Source of the DNA: Mastigocoleus sp. MO_188.B34
GTDB lineage: Bacteria > Cyanobacteriota > Cyanobacteriia > Cyanobacteriales > Nostocaceae
Reading direction: 5' to 3'
NCBI RefSeq assembly: GCF_030065675.1
Contig: NZ_JASJDK010000023.1
Coordinates: forward strand, 1 to 64,000
Length of the DNA stretch: 64,000 nucleotides
Shown here piece by piece: positions 6,680-16,595 of this stretch. The notes beneath the pieces are model-generated. The model saw only the letters and a program-made list of their open reading frames with translations. It did not search any database and was not told where the DNA came from. The stretch's first letter is position 1, and each line of letters opens with the position of its first letter. The position numbers and the translations under genes are program-made.

Positions 6680-9094
6680 TTACTTTTGCACATACTCTAC
6701 AGACCGATCGCCACTAACCTCCAACTGATGCAAACCAGCCAAATATTCCGCCAAAGGATTGAGAACAAAACTAATTAAATCTTTCTTCTCACCACTACTA
6801 CGAATCAAATTCAGGTGATGTTCCAGATGATTTAAGCGACTTTCCGCATCATTTCCACCCAAAGCATTTAACGCAGTTTCCCGTGTAATCGGTTCTGGCT
6901 TATCATTCTGTCTGAAACATTCCCAAGCAATAGTTTTCGCATCTTGATGAATGTTATGATTATCCGATTGATTCTCAACCACATTGTCATTGAACTCGTT
7001 GAGATATGACAGCATCAACTCAAAATTCATAGAATCCTGTTCATTTAAGTTCGCGACCCTAAGAATTTTCAGCGCCGGTGCATGTATATTTTTATCTGCT
7101 TCAAGTTGAGTTATTTCTAGTTTCCGAGCTTGTTTGAGTTGTTTCTGAGAAGGAATAATATTCTTCCGAACCCATGCACTCATAATTCGACGTCGAGATT
7201 TAAACAAACTAAACAGGAGTAAATCCCGAGAACGCACATATGCACCACCAATTTGCTTGGGAAGTCGAAACTCGTAGCGTTGCAAAAACTTGTTGATTTT
7301 CAGTAAAGATAAAGGACTTAACCAGTAAATAATAAACCACAAAGATAAGAAGAAGAAAAGATAAGAGGATGAACCTAAAATAAAAGGATGGGAAAGCAAC
7401 CATTTCCAAAAGAGGTCATTTCTTTTTTCTTGGAGAAATAACAAAGGCTTTTGCAAACTATATATGGAGCGATTAGAGAAATTATTTGCAGGTTCTTGAA
7501 TTATTCTTGCAGCCTTATTTAAGTGGGGAACAACTCGATTTAATTCCGATAGAGATATGCGATTGTTCACCGCTTTATCCCTAATAATGGATGCAATCTT
7601 CTCCACCGCAGCAGCACCATTGGAACGAACAACTACATTTTCATCTTCGAGTAGTTGAACTAGTTGTGGTAGAATCGGTGTAGCTGATTCGCCAATTTTT
7701 CCCACAAGATCTGCTGCACTCGAACGGATGATAACATCCGGGTCTTGAAGCATTGGAATCAGTAGAGATAAAGCTGGTGCAGCTTGTTTTCCCATACCCC
7801 TCAAACCATTAACAGCACTGTAGCGTACGATTAAATCCTTATCTTTCAGAAGTTCAATTAGTTGAGGAACACTTTTTGCTGCTGACTCTCCGATTCCTCC
7901 TAACCCAATAGCAGCACTGGAACGAACATATGAATTTTTGTCTTTGAGAAGCGGAATTAATTGGGGTACACCTTGTTTTGCTTGGACTTCAAATTTTCCC
8001 AAAGTACTAGCAGCAGTTCCACGCACACCTGAATCTGTATCCTTGAGAAGTTTAATTAATTGAGGAATACTTTGCGCTGCTGAATCTCCAATTTTTCCTA
8101 CAGCATTAGCAGCACTGGAACGAACCTTGGGATCTTTATCTTTGAAAAGTTTAATTAACTCTGCAATTGCAGGTTTAGCTTCTTTCCCGATTTCTCCCAA
8201 GGTTTCAGCAGCGTTAGAACGAACGTAAGGATCGGAATCTTGAAGTAATTTAGTTAATGGTATTACAGCCTTTCGAGCTTTTTCTCTAAATTCTCCTAAA
8301 GTATCAGCAGCACTAGAACGAACATCTCCATCGGAGTCTTGAAGCAGTTCGATTAACTGAGAAATTGCAGGTGCAGCTTTTTCTCCTATTTCTCCTAAAG
8401 CGATCGCAGCACCATAACGCAATATAATGTCTTCATCTTTGAGCAGTGTAATCAACTGAGGGACGCTTGGTGCAGCCTTTTCACCAATTTTTCCTAAGGT
8501 ACTTGCAGCACTGTAACGTACCATCACATCCCAATCTTTCAGAAGCTTAATTAATTCTGGAACAGCAGGTGCAGCTTGTTCTCCGAGTCTTCCCAATATT
8601 TCAGCTGCACCACCCCGTATTTTTGCATCCTTATCCTTAAGGAGATTGATAAATATTGATGCGGTATCTAAATTTTTTGATTTTAGTCGCCAATTTTTAT
8701 CTCTAAGTAAAATAATTGCTCTACGACGTACCTGTGAACTTGGATTTTTTAAAGCTTTAATTAAAGTATCTACAACGCGATCGCTAATAGTATGAATTAT
8801 ATTTTTTAGTTCTAATCTAACTTGTGAATTATTTTCTTTTAAAATAGTATCTACTACTTGGGGAACAGCATCTTTCCCAATTTTTTTTAATGTTTTAAGA
8901 CTTTTTTCTCGTTCGGTTTTATTATCTGTATTTAATTTTTCAACCAAATTAATAATTTCTATCTCTTGGGGGTTTTTTGCCAAAGTATTTTCAGCAGAGA
9001 ATAATAATATAATAAATATGAAGACTAAAGCACCAATAAAGTTTATACTCAAATAAATCCTCGTAACAAAATCTTTCCAAGTGTTTTTAATCAT
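6680..9094 (-). CDS. Membrane-anchored HEAT-repeat protein
   Basis: This is an 804-residue protein. It has an N-terminal signal or anchor segment (residues about 15-35), then roughly twelve PBS-lyase-type HEAT repeats of about 38 residues each, with motifs such as VRSSAADTLGEIG and PQLIKLLKD. A single membrane segment lies at about 570-592, and a C-terminal domain of about 210 residues follows. Near the end, ALNALGGNDAESRL and LNPLAEYLAGL resemble the tails of cyanobacterial NACHT-HEAT proteins as I recall them; no NTPase motif is present. The ATG at 9094 has AGGG 8 bases upstream and is preferred to the ATG two codons earlier. HEAT arrays usually bind proteins; the partner is unknown. Confidence 0.82.
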   Translation of the reverse strand: MIKNTWKDFVTRIYLSINFIGALVFIFIILLFSAENTLAKNPQEIEIINLVEKLNTDNKTEREKSLKTLKKIGKDAVPQVVDTILKENNSQVRLELKNIIHTISDRVVDTLIKALKNPSSQVRRRAIILLRDKNWRLKSKNLDTASIFINLLKDKDAKIRGGAAEILGRLGEQAAPAVPELIKLLKDWDVMVRYSAASTLGKIGEKAAPSVPQLITLLKDEDIILRYGAAIALGEIGEKAAPAISQLIELLQDSDGDVRSSAADTLGEFREKARKAVIPLTKLLQDSDPYVRSNAAETLGEIGKEAKPAIAELIKLFKDKDPKVRSSAANAVGKIGDSAAQSIPQLIKLLKDTDSGVRGTAASTLGKFEVQAKQGVPQLIPLLKDKNSYVRSSAAIGLGGIGESAAKSVPQLIELLKDKDLIVRYSAVNGLRGMGKQAAPALSLLIPMLQDPDVIIRSSAADLVGKIGESATPILPQLVQLLEDENVVVRSNGAAAVEKIASIIRDKAVNNRISLSELNRVVPHLNKAARIIQEPANNFSNRSIYSLQKPLLFLQEKRNDLFWKWLLSHPFILGSSSYLFFFLSLWFIIYWLSPLSLLKINKFLQRYEFRLPKQIGGAYVRSRDLLLFSLFKSRRRIMSAWVRKNIIPSQKQLKQARKLEITQLEADKNIHAPALKILRVANLNEQDSMNFELMLSYLNEFNDNVVENQSDNHNIHQDAKTIAWECFRQNDKPEPITRETALNALGGNDAESRLNHLEHHLNLIRSSGEKKDLISFVLNPLAEYLAGLHQLEVSGDRSVEYVQK

Positions 9095-9339
9095 CAACAT
9101 TACCCTGTATATCCATTATTCCCATAGTAATTAAAATACATTAATAATTAAACGTTTTTTGATACTTATTACGGATAAAATAAATACTTAAGCTAAATAT
9201 TTTGTTCAACGATTAAATTTACGACAACCTTTAATTATTGTAGAGTGGATTACCAATTTTATTAGTAACCCACCCAGTATTTTATTGATTATCTAGATGA
9301 AAATTATTTGTTACCAGAACCAGCAATAAATCCTAAACT

Positions 9340-10836
9340 CTAAACTTCAACATGTTTAATAGGATAATACTCATCTTTGTTATAAATGCTGATAATGCTT
9401 TCACCAACTTCAAAAAATATTCCTTCTTTCTCTGCTGAAGAAAATTGTAAGTCTGGATATTTAGTGGCTAATTCACTTGCAGTTAAAGCTGCAGTTCTCA
9501 TTCCTTTTGGTAACACTCCAGTGGAACCTACGTGTAATACTAAAGGAGAAATTTTATCTCGGTAAATCTTTTCTGCGTAATCTTTCAATTGAGTTTGTAC
9601 TTTTTTCATTGCAACAAGCATTTCCTGCTTATCAATTGATTTCCCTTGATTTCTTTTTTGTAGCAACCGCATCAAATCCTTAGCACCAACTTTGGAAAGA
9701 ATAGCAATAGTTTTACCGTTATCCTCTATTCCTATAAAGTCATCAAAAATTGGTTTCATGAAATCATCTACTTTTGTAATTTTCATCCGAGATGATAGAT
9801 ATTTTTGACGACATGCGATATTTTTTTCAAACAGAATATCAAAAGTAGGTTTATTCAAAACTTCCCCAGTTTCTGTATTGTAAACTTGATATCTTCTTTC
9901 CAGGAATTTATTTGCAGAATGCAATTTAAACAAATTGAGAATTTCTTTGCTACCAATATCAATTCTCTGACTATTGCGAATATCTAAAACCTCGAAAGAT
10001 TTCGTTTTAGGAAAATTAAGATACAGGTTGGGAGAAATATAATTTTTTTGCAGTTCTGTTAACTGTTCTGGGACAAAAGTATCCAGATTATTTTTTAAAC
10101 AAGCAGAAATAATACTAGAAATCACTTTGATTTCTGCTAAGCGCTGGAATAAACCATCAATTTTACGCTTTTTCTGCTTTAAAGGGACTATTGGTAAACC
10201 ACCTAAGTTGATAGTATACTCACTATGAAAGTCAAATGTTGTCGCAGGTAAATCATCTTTTTCTAATACACCCTTTTTTTGCAGTAAATCAAAGAGCTTT
10301 TTACTACTAATTTTGACTTGTAGTGATCTAACATTTACTTGCCCATCTTTCACAATAGTATAGTTATTGAAAGTTTTCAGATCGTTTAATAGCAAACCTG
10401 CAACTTCGAGCGTGATCGCTTCATCCTCTGCTTTAATTAGATGAACTCTCTGTTCTAGCAAAATATTAATAGTAGCTGTATTATGGTTAATGACAAATTT
10501 TCCCATATCAACATAATCGCTATTATCAATGGGTTTTGTTTTTAACCAAGGTTCAATTAAATTACCATCTTTACCTCGATAACCGATAAACCGCTTCACA
10601 GTTTGTCTACAATAATCTTCTCGTAATTTAGTTATATTGAGAATAATGCATTGGCGATATTTTTCTAAAATTTCCATCACCTCAATAACTGAGGTTTGAA
10701 GAGATTTGTCTCGATTTTTTATGATTCTATTCCCTGGAATTTGATTTTCTGGAACTTGGTTTTTTACAACCTGATTTTTTACAACTTGATTTTTGACCAA
10801 GTCAGTAACCACATTTTTTGATGAATTCTTAACCAT
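9340..10836 (-). CDS. Unrecognised 498-residue protein with pentapeptide-repeat N-terminus
   Basis: The ATG has AGGG 6 bases upstream. Residues about 14-43 are a degenerate run of five-residue units (VKNQV three times, then PENQI, PGNRI and IKNR). The rest is a mixed alpha/beta, Lys- and Ile-rich protein with no membrane segment and no signal peptide. I recognise no catalytic motif. Readable landmarks are VKRFIGYRGKDGNLIEPW (about 83-100) and LHVGSTGVLPKGMRTAAL near residue 445. It is probably cytoplasmic. It lies 245 bases upstream of the HEAT-repeat gene on the same strand; a functional link is possible but not shown. Confidence 0.6.
   Translation of the reverse strand: MVKNSSKNVVTDLVKNQVVKNQVVKNQVPENQIPGNRIIKNRDKSLQTSVIEVMEILEKYRQCIILNITKLREDYCRQTVKRFIGYRGKDGNLIEPWLKTKPIDNSDYVDMGKFVINHNTATINILLEQRVHLIKAEDEAITLEVAGLLLNDLKTFNNYTIVKDGQVNVRSLQVKISSKKLFDLLQKKGVLEKDDLPATTFDFHSEYTINLGGLPIVPLKQKKRKIDGLFQRLAEIKVISSIISACLKNNLDTFVPEQLTELQKNYISPNLYLNFPKTKSFEVLDIRNSQRIDIGSKEILNLFKLHSANKFLERRYQVYNTETGEVLNKPTFDILFEKNIACRQKYLSSRMKITKVDDFMKPIFDDFIGIEDNGKTIAILSKVGAKDLMRLLQKRNQGKSIDKQEMLVAMKKVQTQLKDYAEKIYRDKISPLVLHVGSTGVLPKGMRTAALTASELATKYPDLQFSSAEKEGIFFEVGESIISIYNKDEYYPIKHVEV
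10735..10815 (-). repeat. Coding 15-bp minisatellite
   Basis: Five to six degenerate copies of a 15-base unit encode the VKNQV-type pentapeptides at the N-terminus of the 498-residue protein. The DNA copies near 10765-10795 (GATTTTTTACAAC / GATTTTTGACC) are nearly identical, which points to slippage expansion. Confidence 0.7.
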
Positions 10837-11276
10837 AACAATCCCTACCCAGTCGGAGTCTGAAGTAATTTGTACTATTTGGTGTTGTAATATTTAGTTT
10901 TTAAAGCTTTGTCTTCAGTTGTGAAACGGCTGAAAAATATGATTAATTCTCACAACTATAATTCATGATTTCATCAATAACTTATGGGAAATAATTCATG
11001 AGAAATAACTTATGAGTAAAAATTAAGTTGCAACCTTCCTCACTCTGCTAGTTTATTTCTACATCCCTACAAAAGTGACTTATCTTGTATGAGAACAGAT
11101 ATCACAAACAAAAAATATGCAGGGAGGGGTACAGGAGCAAAAAACAAAACTCCACTTTTTCTTACACCCCCATCTCAAGCTCATAACTATATAGTACAAA
11201 AATACTATCAAGGTGTCAAGTAGTTATTCTCTACAGGGTCTAACGAGAAAATAGGTGTAAAAAGCATCTCACTCCT

Positions 11277-11386
11277 AAATCCTAACTCCTGACTCCTGAT
11301 TCCTGACTCCTGTAGAGACGCGACATGTCGCGTCTCTACGATTCCTAACTCCTGACTCCTGATTCCTAACTCCTGACTCCTGACTT
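11277..11386. repeat. Heptanucleotide tandem repeats (ACTCCTG/ATTCCTG)
   Basis: Seven-base units of the forms ACTCCTG, ATTCCTG and ATTCCTA are repeated at 11277-11311 and again at 11340-11386, on both sides of an inserted perfect palindrome. Such short tandem repeats are common between genes of Nostocales. The array ends just 3' of the TPR gene. Confidence 0.85.
11312..11339. repeat. Perfect 28-bp palindrome inside a heptamer array
   Basis: It has the same outer arms (GTAGAGACG / CGTCTCTAC) as the palindrome at 6637-6664, but the centre is CGACATGTCG instead of TTTCATGAAA. It splits the heptamer array cleanly, which suggests it moved into the array. A miniature mobile element is the simplest guess; no transposase is nearby. 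Confidence 0.85.
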
Positions 11387-11390
11387 ACCC

Positions 11391-12233
11391 CTAAGACTGC
11401 AAATCCCTAATATTAACCTGTACCCGTTCGTAGAGTGGTTGGTTATTTTGTTTTTCAAATAAATTCGCAGCTTGCTGTAAATCCTTAATCGCTTTTTGTT
11501 TCTCTCCCTTCACCCCGTAAGCATTACCTCGATTGTTGTAAGCAGCAGCAAAATTCGGGTTGAGACGCACAGCTTGATTGTAATCTTCTATAGCTTTACT
11601 TGTTGCCCCCAAAGCCGCATGTGCATTTCCACGGTTATTGTAAGCAACTGCATAAGTCGGATTTATTTTGATCGCTTTAGTGTAATCTTCAATCGCTTCT
11701 TTTCTATTTCCTTGGGACGCTCGAGTGTTACCTCGGTTATTGTAAGCTTCTGCATACTTCGGATTAAGTTTAATCGCTGTGGTATAGTCCCTGAAAGCTT
11801 TTTGATTATCTCCTTGAGCAGCATAAGCATTTCCTCGATTATTAAATGCTTCTGCATCATACGGATTGATACGAATTGCTGAACTATAGTCTGCGATCGC
11901 TTCTTTTTTGTTACCCAAATCAAAATTGGTAAGTCCCCGACTATTGTAGACTGCACCATAATCAGGTTGAAGTTTAATTGCATCATTATAAGAGGCGATC
12001 GCGCCCTTTAAGTCTCCTCTAACGTGCTTATACTTACCTTGAATGTATAATTCCATTGCGCTACCGGGTCGAACCCTATAACTTGGAGGTTTATTTAGTT
12101 CGATTTCGGTTACTAAAACGTCCTCAGTTTTGCTACAACAAACAACAGTACTAGCAGCAAATAATATTGATGCAGCTAGGCTAAATATTTTCCCACAATA
12201 AATTAATTTATACCCTGAATAATATAATTTCAT
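11391..12233 (-). CDS. Exported TPR-repeat protein
   Basis: This 280-residue protein starts at the ATG at 12233, which directly precedes a signal sequence (SLAASILFAASTVVCC). The Cys pair could be a lipobox. About six tetratricopeptide repeats follow (residues about 60-265), each with the pattern AYNNRGNAHAALG then KAIEDYNQAVRLNP. TPR arrays form superhelical protein-binding surfaces; the partner is unknown. The repeats at DNA level are diverged enough to look old. Heptamer repeats lie immediately downstream. Confidence 0.88.
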   Translation of the reverse strand: MKLYYSGYKLIYCGKIFSLAASILFAASTVVCCSKTEDVLVTEIELNKPPSYRVRPGSAMELYIQGKYKHVRGDLKGAIASYNDAIKLQPDYGAVYNSRGLTNFDLGNKKEAIADYSSAIRINPYDAEAFNNRGNAYAAQGDNQKAFRDYTTAIKLNPKYAEAYNNRGNTRASQGNRKEAIEDYTKAIKINPTYAVAYNNRGNAHAALGATSKAIEDYNQAVRLNPNFAAAYNNRGNAYGVKGEKQKAIKDLQQAANLFEKQNNQPLYERVQVNIRDLQS

Positions 12234-12760
12234 TTTAAATATAATTTTTTCAATATAAATAAATATATCTACACACAATATTTATATCTGTTGGATTTAT
12301 TTTTTAGTTATAGAGTAATCATTCAGATGGATTTAAGCTAATAAAGACATCTCAGTTTATTTATAATAAGTAATTTATGTTTTTATAATTTACAGAAATT
12401 TTCGGTTAAATAAATCTCATACTAAGTAAAATTTTAGACAAAATGACAAAAATTAAAACATAAGTATATAGGAATACAAAAACGTTTTTTAATTACTTGT
12501 GTACCTGTAATTTATTTACTAGTAATATATACCATAATTAATCCATAAATTACTATGGCGTTATTATTTTATTTGTGAACATGTAATATCGATAGGAAAC
12601 TTCCACAAAATCTATGTACAACGTTAATTGTCATGGATAATTTAGGAACAACATAATATAGTACTGTGGAAATAAAGCAAATATATATAATAATTCAAAA
12701 GGGAAAATAGTAATTTTAATTGCAGTCTAGGGTTACTAGTAATTTTTAATTATTCTTCCC
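12234..12760. other. AT-rich intergenic region
   Basis: This stretch separates the RNase D-like gene from the TPR gene, both on the minus strand. It is very AT-rich and shows no supported open frame or strong hairpin. It presumably holds the TPR gene promoter; no convincing -10/-35 pair could be assigned. Confidence 0.5.
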
Positions 12761-13681
12761 TTAATCATCTGCAGATTGGCTGTCTTGATTTTTTGGCTTC
12801 AGACGAAAATAACTAGTTTTGTCTATATGTAGAGGTAATTGTTCGAGATTCATCCCTAAATCTTTTTGTAATTTTTGCGTTAAACTTATCGGAAAATCTA
12901 AATTAATTGCTTGATTTTCGGCAAATTTAACCAGTTCTTGAAATTGCACTTTCATTGTAGTGCGTTCGTAATTAAGTAATTTAAGATGGGCTGTTTCCGA
13001 CAAATTTTGTTCTTGCATTGCTGACTTCATACGCTCTTGCAAGTGTTCGTACTCTGACTTTAGGAGTTTGAGTTGTTCTTCGACTTGGATATATCGCTCA
13101 CCTAATGAGAGTAAATCTTCGCTAGCAGGACTAGGCGATATTTGTTTGATTAATTGCTGTAAGTGTAAATGAACTTGAGCCAAATAGATACAGTCAAGAT
13201 AAGCATATTCTATTTGTTCTTCACTAAGTGGTCTTTGTCCCCATTCACTACTTTGTTGTTCTTTATCTATGTCTTGAAAATTACAAAGTTTTACCGCTAA
13301 AGTTTCAAGCCTATAATTAGGCACCGGTAAAATATAGTAAGGAATTTTTTTGGCTAATTGATAGGTACAGGTAACGTTTTTGGCTTTCTTTTTACCTAAA
13401 AATCTTAAATCGTAGCTAGCGTTGTGAAATACCTTTTCAATCTCAGGATTTAGCATTATTCCTTCAATGAATTCATTAACTAGCTTTGTTTTTTCTAACA
13501 CATCTAAAATACACGTACATTCACCACTGAGATCGTTAGGATTATCCAAGATTTGAATTAGGGATAATCTGGGATTTCTACTCTGATAATCAGCAACTTC
13601 TGTATCAATCCACAAAGTTTTTGAATGAGTATATTTTGCAATCAGAGAACGGATTTCACTGGCTGATGTTAGATATGGCAT
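12761..13681 (-). CDS. RNase D-like 3'-5' exonuclease
   Basis: This is a 306-residue DEDD-type exonuclease. Exo I is LWIDTEVAD (metal ligands Asp and Glu near residues 26-28). Exo II is FHNASYDLRFL (Asp near 92). Exo III is YAYLDCIYL, with Tyr and Asp in the DEDDy arrangement (about 160-165). It should trim RNA 3' ends, as RNase D does for tRNA precursors. It is shorter than the E. coli enzyme and has no visible HRDC domain; instead the last 110 residues contain a Gln/Glu-rich predicted coiled coil. The substrate in cyanobacteria is not established. Confidence 0.88.
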   Translation of the reverse strand: MPYLTSASEIRSLIAKYTHSKTLWIDTEVADYQSRNPRLSLIQILDNPNDLSGECTCILDVLEKTKLVNEFIEGIMLNPEIEKVFHNASYDLRFLGKKKAKNVTCTYQLAKKIPYYILPVPNYRLETLAVKLCNFQDIDKEQQSSEWGQRPLSEEQIEYAYLDCIYLAQVHLHLQQLIKQISPSPASEDLLSLGERYIQVEEQLKLLKSEYEHLQERMKSAMQEQNLSETAHLKLLNYERTTMKVQFQELVKFAENQAINLDFPISLTQKLQKDLGMNLEQLPLHIDKTSYFRLKPKNQDSQSADD

Positions 13682-14313
13682 TTTAGGAGTTTATAAGAAT
13701 TAATTACAGCGCAGTCAATTGTTCACATTAACATTTTCTCATTACCATTATTGAGTAGATTTTGATACTAATCATGCCGTTTCTGTATTTTTTTCTGATT
13801 TTTATAAGCGTGTAAATACTTTGTTTTAATCCACAAATGTTATATGTTCTTCGATCCCCAGTGTGTATTTCCTTCACATCTGGGAATTTCCCGAATACTC
13901 GCCACACCTCCCACACTTTCCACAACCCTCTCATTCTAAAAAAGGATAATTAAATCCGGATTCATTATGATTCCTGACTTCCAACTTCTGACAGACGTAG
14001 CATGCTAAGTCTCTACGACTCCTGACTTCTTTCTCACCATTAGAAAAGCAGTCAGCTACCGCACACAATTCTGTAATAAATGAGCGCTAATTTATAACTC
14101 TTCATCAACAATTTTTATAATTTCTCAAGTTTTCTTTTTATTCGGAAAATACATTACTAGTTAGAGTTCTCCCGATCGTAAAATAGAACATGTTTTGTAT
14201 CAGTCGTAACTGCCTGCAGTGTAACTAAGGCAATACTTGCCAGTTAAATTACACCTGCGTCAATCTGTATACATTGGAAAATCGTAGCAATCAAATATTC
14301 TGGTTCAACTTTT
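13682..14313. other. Intergenic region upstream of argZ with repeat fragments
   Basis: The region separates the divergent exonuclease and argZ. It contains a run of CCTCCCACACT-like units (13885-13935), heptamer fragments of the CTGACTTC type, and a short hairpin (AGAC-GT-AGCATGCT-AA-GTCT) near 13992-14011. The argZ promoter must lie in the right half. I looked for a GTA-N8-TAC NtcA site and found no exact one. Confidence 0.55.
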
Positions 14314-16425
14314 ATGAGTTCGCCGATTCGCTTTTTAATGTGTTCTCCCGAACACTATGATGTTGACTATGTCATTAACCCTTGGATGGAAGGGAACATT
14401 CACAAGTCATCGCAACAACGTGCTGTGGAACAGTGGCAGAAACTTTACCATGTTCTCAAGGATAAGGCGATAGTTGACTTGGTTCCACCGGAAAAAGGTT
14501 GGCCTGATATGGTATTTACAGCTAATGCTGGATTGGTGTTAGGTGAAACCGCAGTTTTAAGTCGTTTTTTACATAAAGAGCGCCAGGGAGAGGAACCCTA
14601 TTTTAAGAAATGGTTTGAAAATAACGGCTTTACAGTCCACGAATTACCCCAAGATTTACCTTTTGAAGGTGCAGGAGATGCACTTTTAGATCGAGAAGGA
14701 CGTTGGTTATGGGCGGGTTATGGTTTTCGTTCGGAGTTAGATTCCCACCCATATTTAGCTAAATGGCTTGATATTGAAGTATTATCTCTAAGACTCATTG
14801 ACGAAAGATTTTATCATCTCGATACTTGCTTTTGTCCCTTAGCAAATGGCTATTTGCTTTACTATCCTGGTGCTTTTGACTCCTATTCCAATCATTTAAT
14901 TGAAATGCGAGTTGCACCAGAAAAACGTATTGCAATTAAAGAAGCAGATGCGGTAAATTTTGCTTGCAATGCGGTCAACGTAGAAAGCATTGTCATCATG
15001 AACAAGGCTTCGGATAATCTCAAAGCACGTTTAGCCGAAGTTAATTTTCAAGTAATTGAAACTCCGTTAACTGAATTTCTTAAAGCTGGTGGTGCGGCAA
15101 AATGTTTAACATTACGAGTAACTGAACCGGTTCGTGAAGAAATTCATGCTACCACTCAAGTAGAAAGTCGCGTTATCCGTATGGAAGGACATTTACTTGA
15201 TTCTGGTTTAATTAACCGTGCTTTAGATTTGATTGTGGATAATGGTGGTAGTTTCAAAGTTTTAAATTTCCATTTGGGAGAGCAAAGACAAAGTACTTCG
15301 GATGCACAAGTAAGCGTCTCTGCTCCTTCCCATGAGGTTATGGAAACTATTTTCTCCCACCTAATTGATTTGGGTGCGGTGAATTTACCAGAAGATGAAC
15401 GCGACGCCAAGCTTCAACCTGTCACTCAAAATGGTGTAGCACCGGATGACTTTTATGTTAGTACTATTTATCCCACAGAAGTCCGAATCAATGGCAAATG
15501 GGTGAAAGTACAAAATCAGCGCATGGATGGCGCGATCGCAATTACTCAAACCCCAAAAGGTCTAGTCGCCACATGTAAAATTCTTCGAGATTTAGAAGTA
15601 GGGGAAGAAGTAGTTGTAGACGTCCAAGGTATTCGCACCATCCGCAAAACTGAATCTCGGGAAAAACGTAATGCAGAAGAATTCAGTTTTATGTCGGCGG
15701 GGGTTTCCAGCGAACGTCGCGTAGAATTAGTTGTGGAGCAAGTCGCCTGGGAATTACGTCAAATTCGCGATAGTGGTGGTAAAGTAGTTGTCACTGCAGG
15801 ACCAGTAGTTATTCACACTGGTGGTGGCGAACATTTATCTCGGTTGATTCGAGAAGGATACGTCCAAGGATTATTGGGAGGAAATGCGATCGCCGTTCAT
15901 GATATCGAACAATCGACTATGGGAACCTCCCTTGGTGTAGATATGAGTCGGGGTATAGCAGTACGCGGAGGACATCGTCATCACCTCAAAGCGATCAATA
16001 CTATTCGCGCTCATGGTAGCATCGCCAAAGCAGTAGAAGCTGGAGTTATTACCCATGGTGTAATGTATGAGTGCGTAAAAAATAACGTACCTTTTTGTCT
16101 GGCTGGTTCCATTCGCGATGATGGTCCCCTACCGGATACCCGAATGGATTTGATTCAAGCACAAAGCGAATACGCCAAACTGCTTGAAGGTACAGAAATG
16201 ATTTTAATGCTATCCACCATGTTGCACTCCATTGGTGTAGGTAATATGACACCTGCGGGAGTAAAAATGGTTTGTGTAGATATTAACCCAGCGGTAGTTA
16301 CCAAATTGAGCGATCGCGGTTCTGTAGAATCTGTTGGTGTGGTGACAGATGTAGGTTTATTCCTGAGTTTGTTGGTACAGCAGTTAGATAAGTTAACAAG
16401 TCCTTACACTGCTAAGATGGCTTAA
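14314..16425 (+). CDS. argZ: Bifunctional arginine dihydrolase / ornithine cyclodeaminase-type protein
   Basis: This 703-residue protein matches cyanobacterial ArgZ (Synechocystis) / AgrE (Anabaena). The N-terminal half is a guanidine-modifying-fold domain that converts arginine to ornithine, ammonia and CO2. The residues known for catalysis and binding in ArgZ are all in place: Asn22, Asn71 (in MVFTANAG), His168 and the nucleophile Cys264 (AAKCL). The C-terminal half (about 285-703) is the LOR/SDH-type domain that in AgrE makes proline from ornithine. The pathway mobilises arginine nitrogen, for example from cyanophycin. The gene stands alone, with repeats on both sides. A hairpin followed by T-rich sequence lies 170 bases downstream. 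Confidence 0.95.
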   Translation: MSSPIRFLMCSPEHYDVDYVINPWMEGNIHKSSQQRAVEQWQKLYHVLKDKAIVDLVPPEKGWPDMVFTANAGLVLGETAVLSRFLHKERQGEEPYFKKWFENNGFTVHELPQDLPFEGAGDALLDREGRWLWAGYGFRSELDSHPYLAKWLDIEVLSLRLIDERFYHLDTCFCPLANGYLLYYPGAFDSYSNHLIEMRVAPEKRIAIKEADAVNFACNAVNVESIVIMNKASDNLKARLAEVNFQVIETPLTEFLKAGGAAKCLTLRVTEPVREEIHATTQVESRVIRMEGHLLDSGLINRALDLIVDNGGSFKVLNFHLGEQRQSTSDAQVSVSAPSHEVMETIFSHLIDLGAVNLPEDERDAKLQPVTQNGVAPDDFYVSTIYPTEVRINGKWVKVQNQRMDGAIAITQTPKGLVATCKILRDLEVGEEVVVDVQGIRTIRKTESREKRNAEEFSFMSAGVSSERRVELVVEQVAWELRQIRDSGGKVVVTAGPVVIHTGGGEHLSRLIREGYVQGLLGGNAIAVHDIEQSTMGTSLGVDMSRGIAVRGGHRHHLKAINTIRAHGSIAKAVEAGVITHGVMYECVKNNVPFCLAGSIRDDGPLPDTRMDLIQAQSEYAKLLEGTEMILMLSTMLHSIGVGNMTPAGVKMVCVDINPAVVTKLSDRGSVESVGVVTDVGLFLSLLVQQLDKLTSPYTAKMA

Positions 16426-16434
16426 ATTTATTTA

Positions 16435-16479
16435 TAGAGGCGTTCCGATACAAAGTCTCCAACCCTGGGACGTCTCTAC
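16435..16479. repeat. Decayed member of the GTAGAGACG palindrome family
   Basis: The ends ATAGAGGCGT and ACGTCTCTAC pair imperfectly around a longer unpaired middle. It lies directly after argZ. The ends match the perfect palindromes at 6637 and 11312. Confidence 0.5.
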
Positions 16480-16595
16480 CAAATTTTTTAGGGTTAATTA
16501 ACGGTTACGAACAACCTATCTTTATTTATTTGAACTACTACAGTTAGCCCGTCTTTCCTGAGAAAATCTGATGTAACATACTGACTCAAGTTTGT

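Larger units (their letters stand above)
10837..11390. other. Gene-free stretch with tandem repeats
   Basis: No coding frame is supported. The left part (10837-11260) is AT-rich and carries near-repeats of TTCATGA / CTTATGAG around 10962-11012. The right part, next to the TPR gene, is the heptamer repeat and palindrome described separately. Confidence 0.6.

Noticed and set aside
11277-11386. Possible CRISPR array
   Set aside because: Units are seven bases and contiguous, with no spacers; this is a tandem repeat. No CRISPR array or cas gene was found anywhere in the window.
11496-11986. Frames on both strands inside the TPR gene
   Set aside because: Shadows of the TPR repeats; they repeat with the same period and have no ribosome site or domain.
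13728-13934. 68-residue minus-strand frame upstream of argZ
   Set aside because: It covers a CCTCCCACACT-type repeat; composition is unlike coding sequence.
14170-14290. NtcA site upstream of argZ
   Set aside because: No exact GTA-N8-TAC; the nearest candidates have spacing 10 or mismatched halves.
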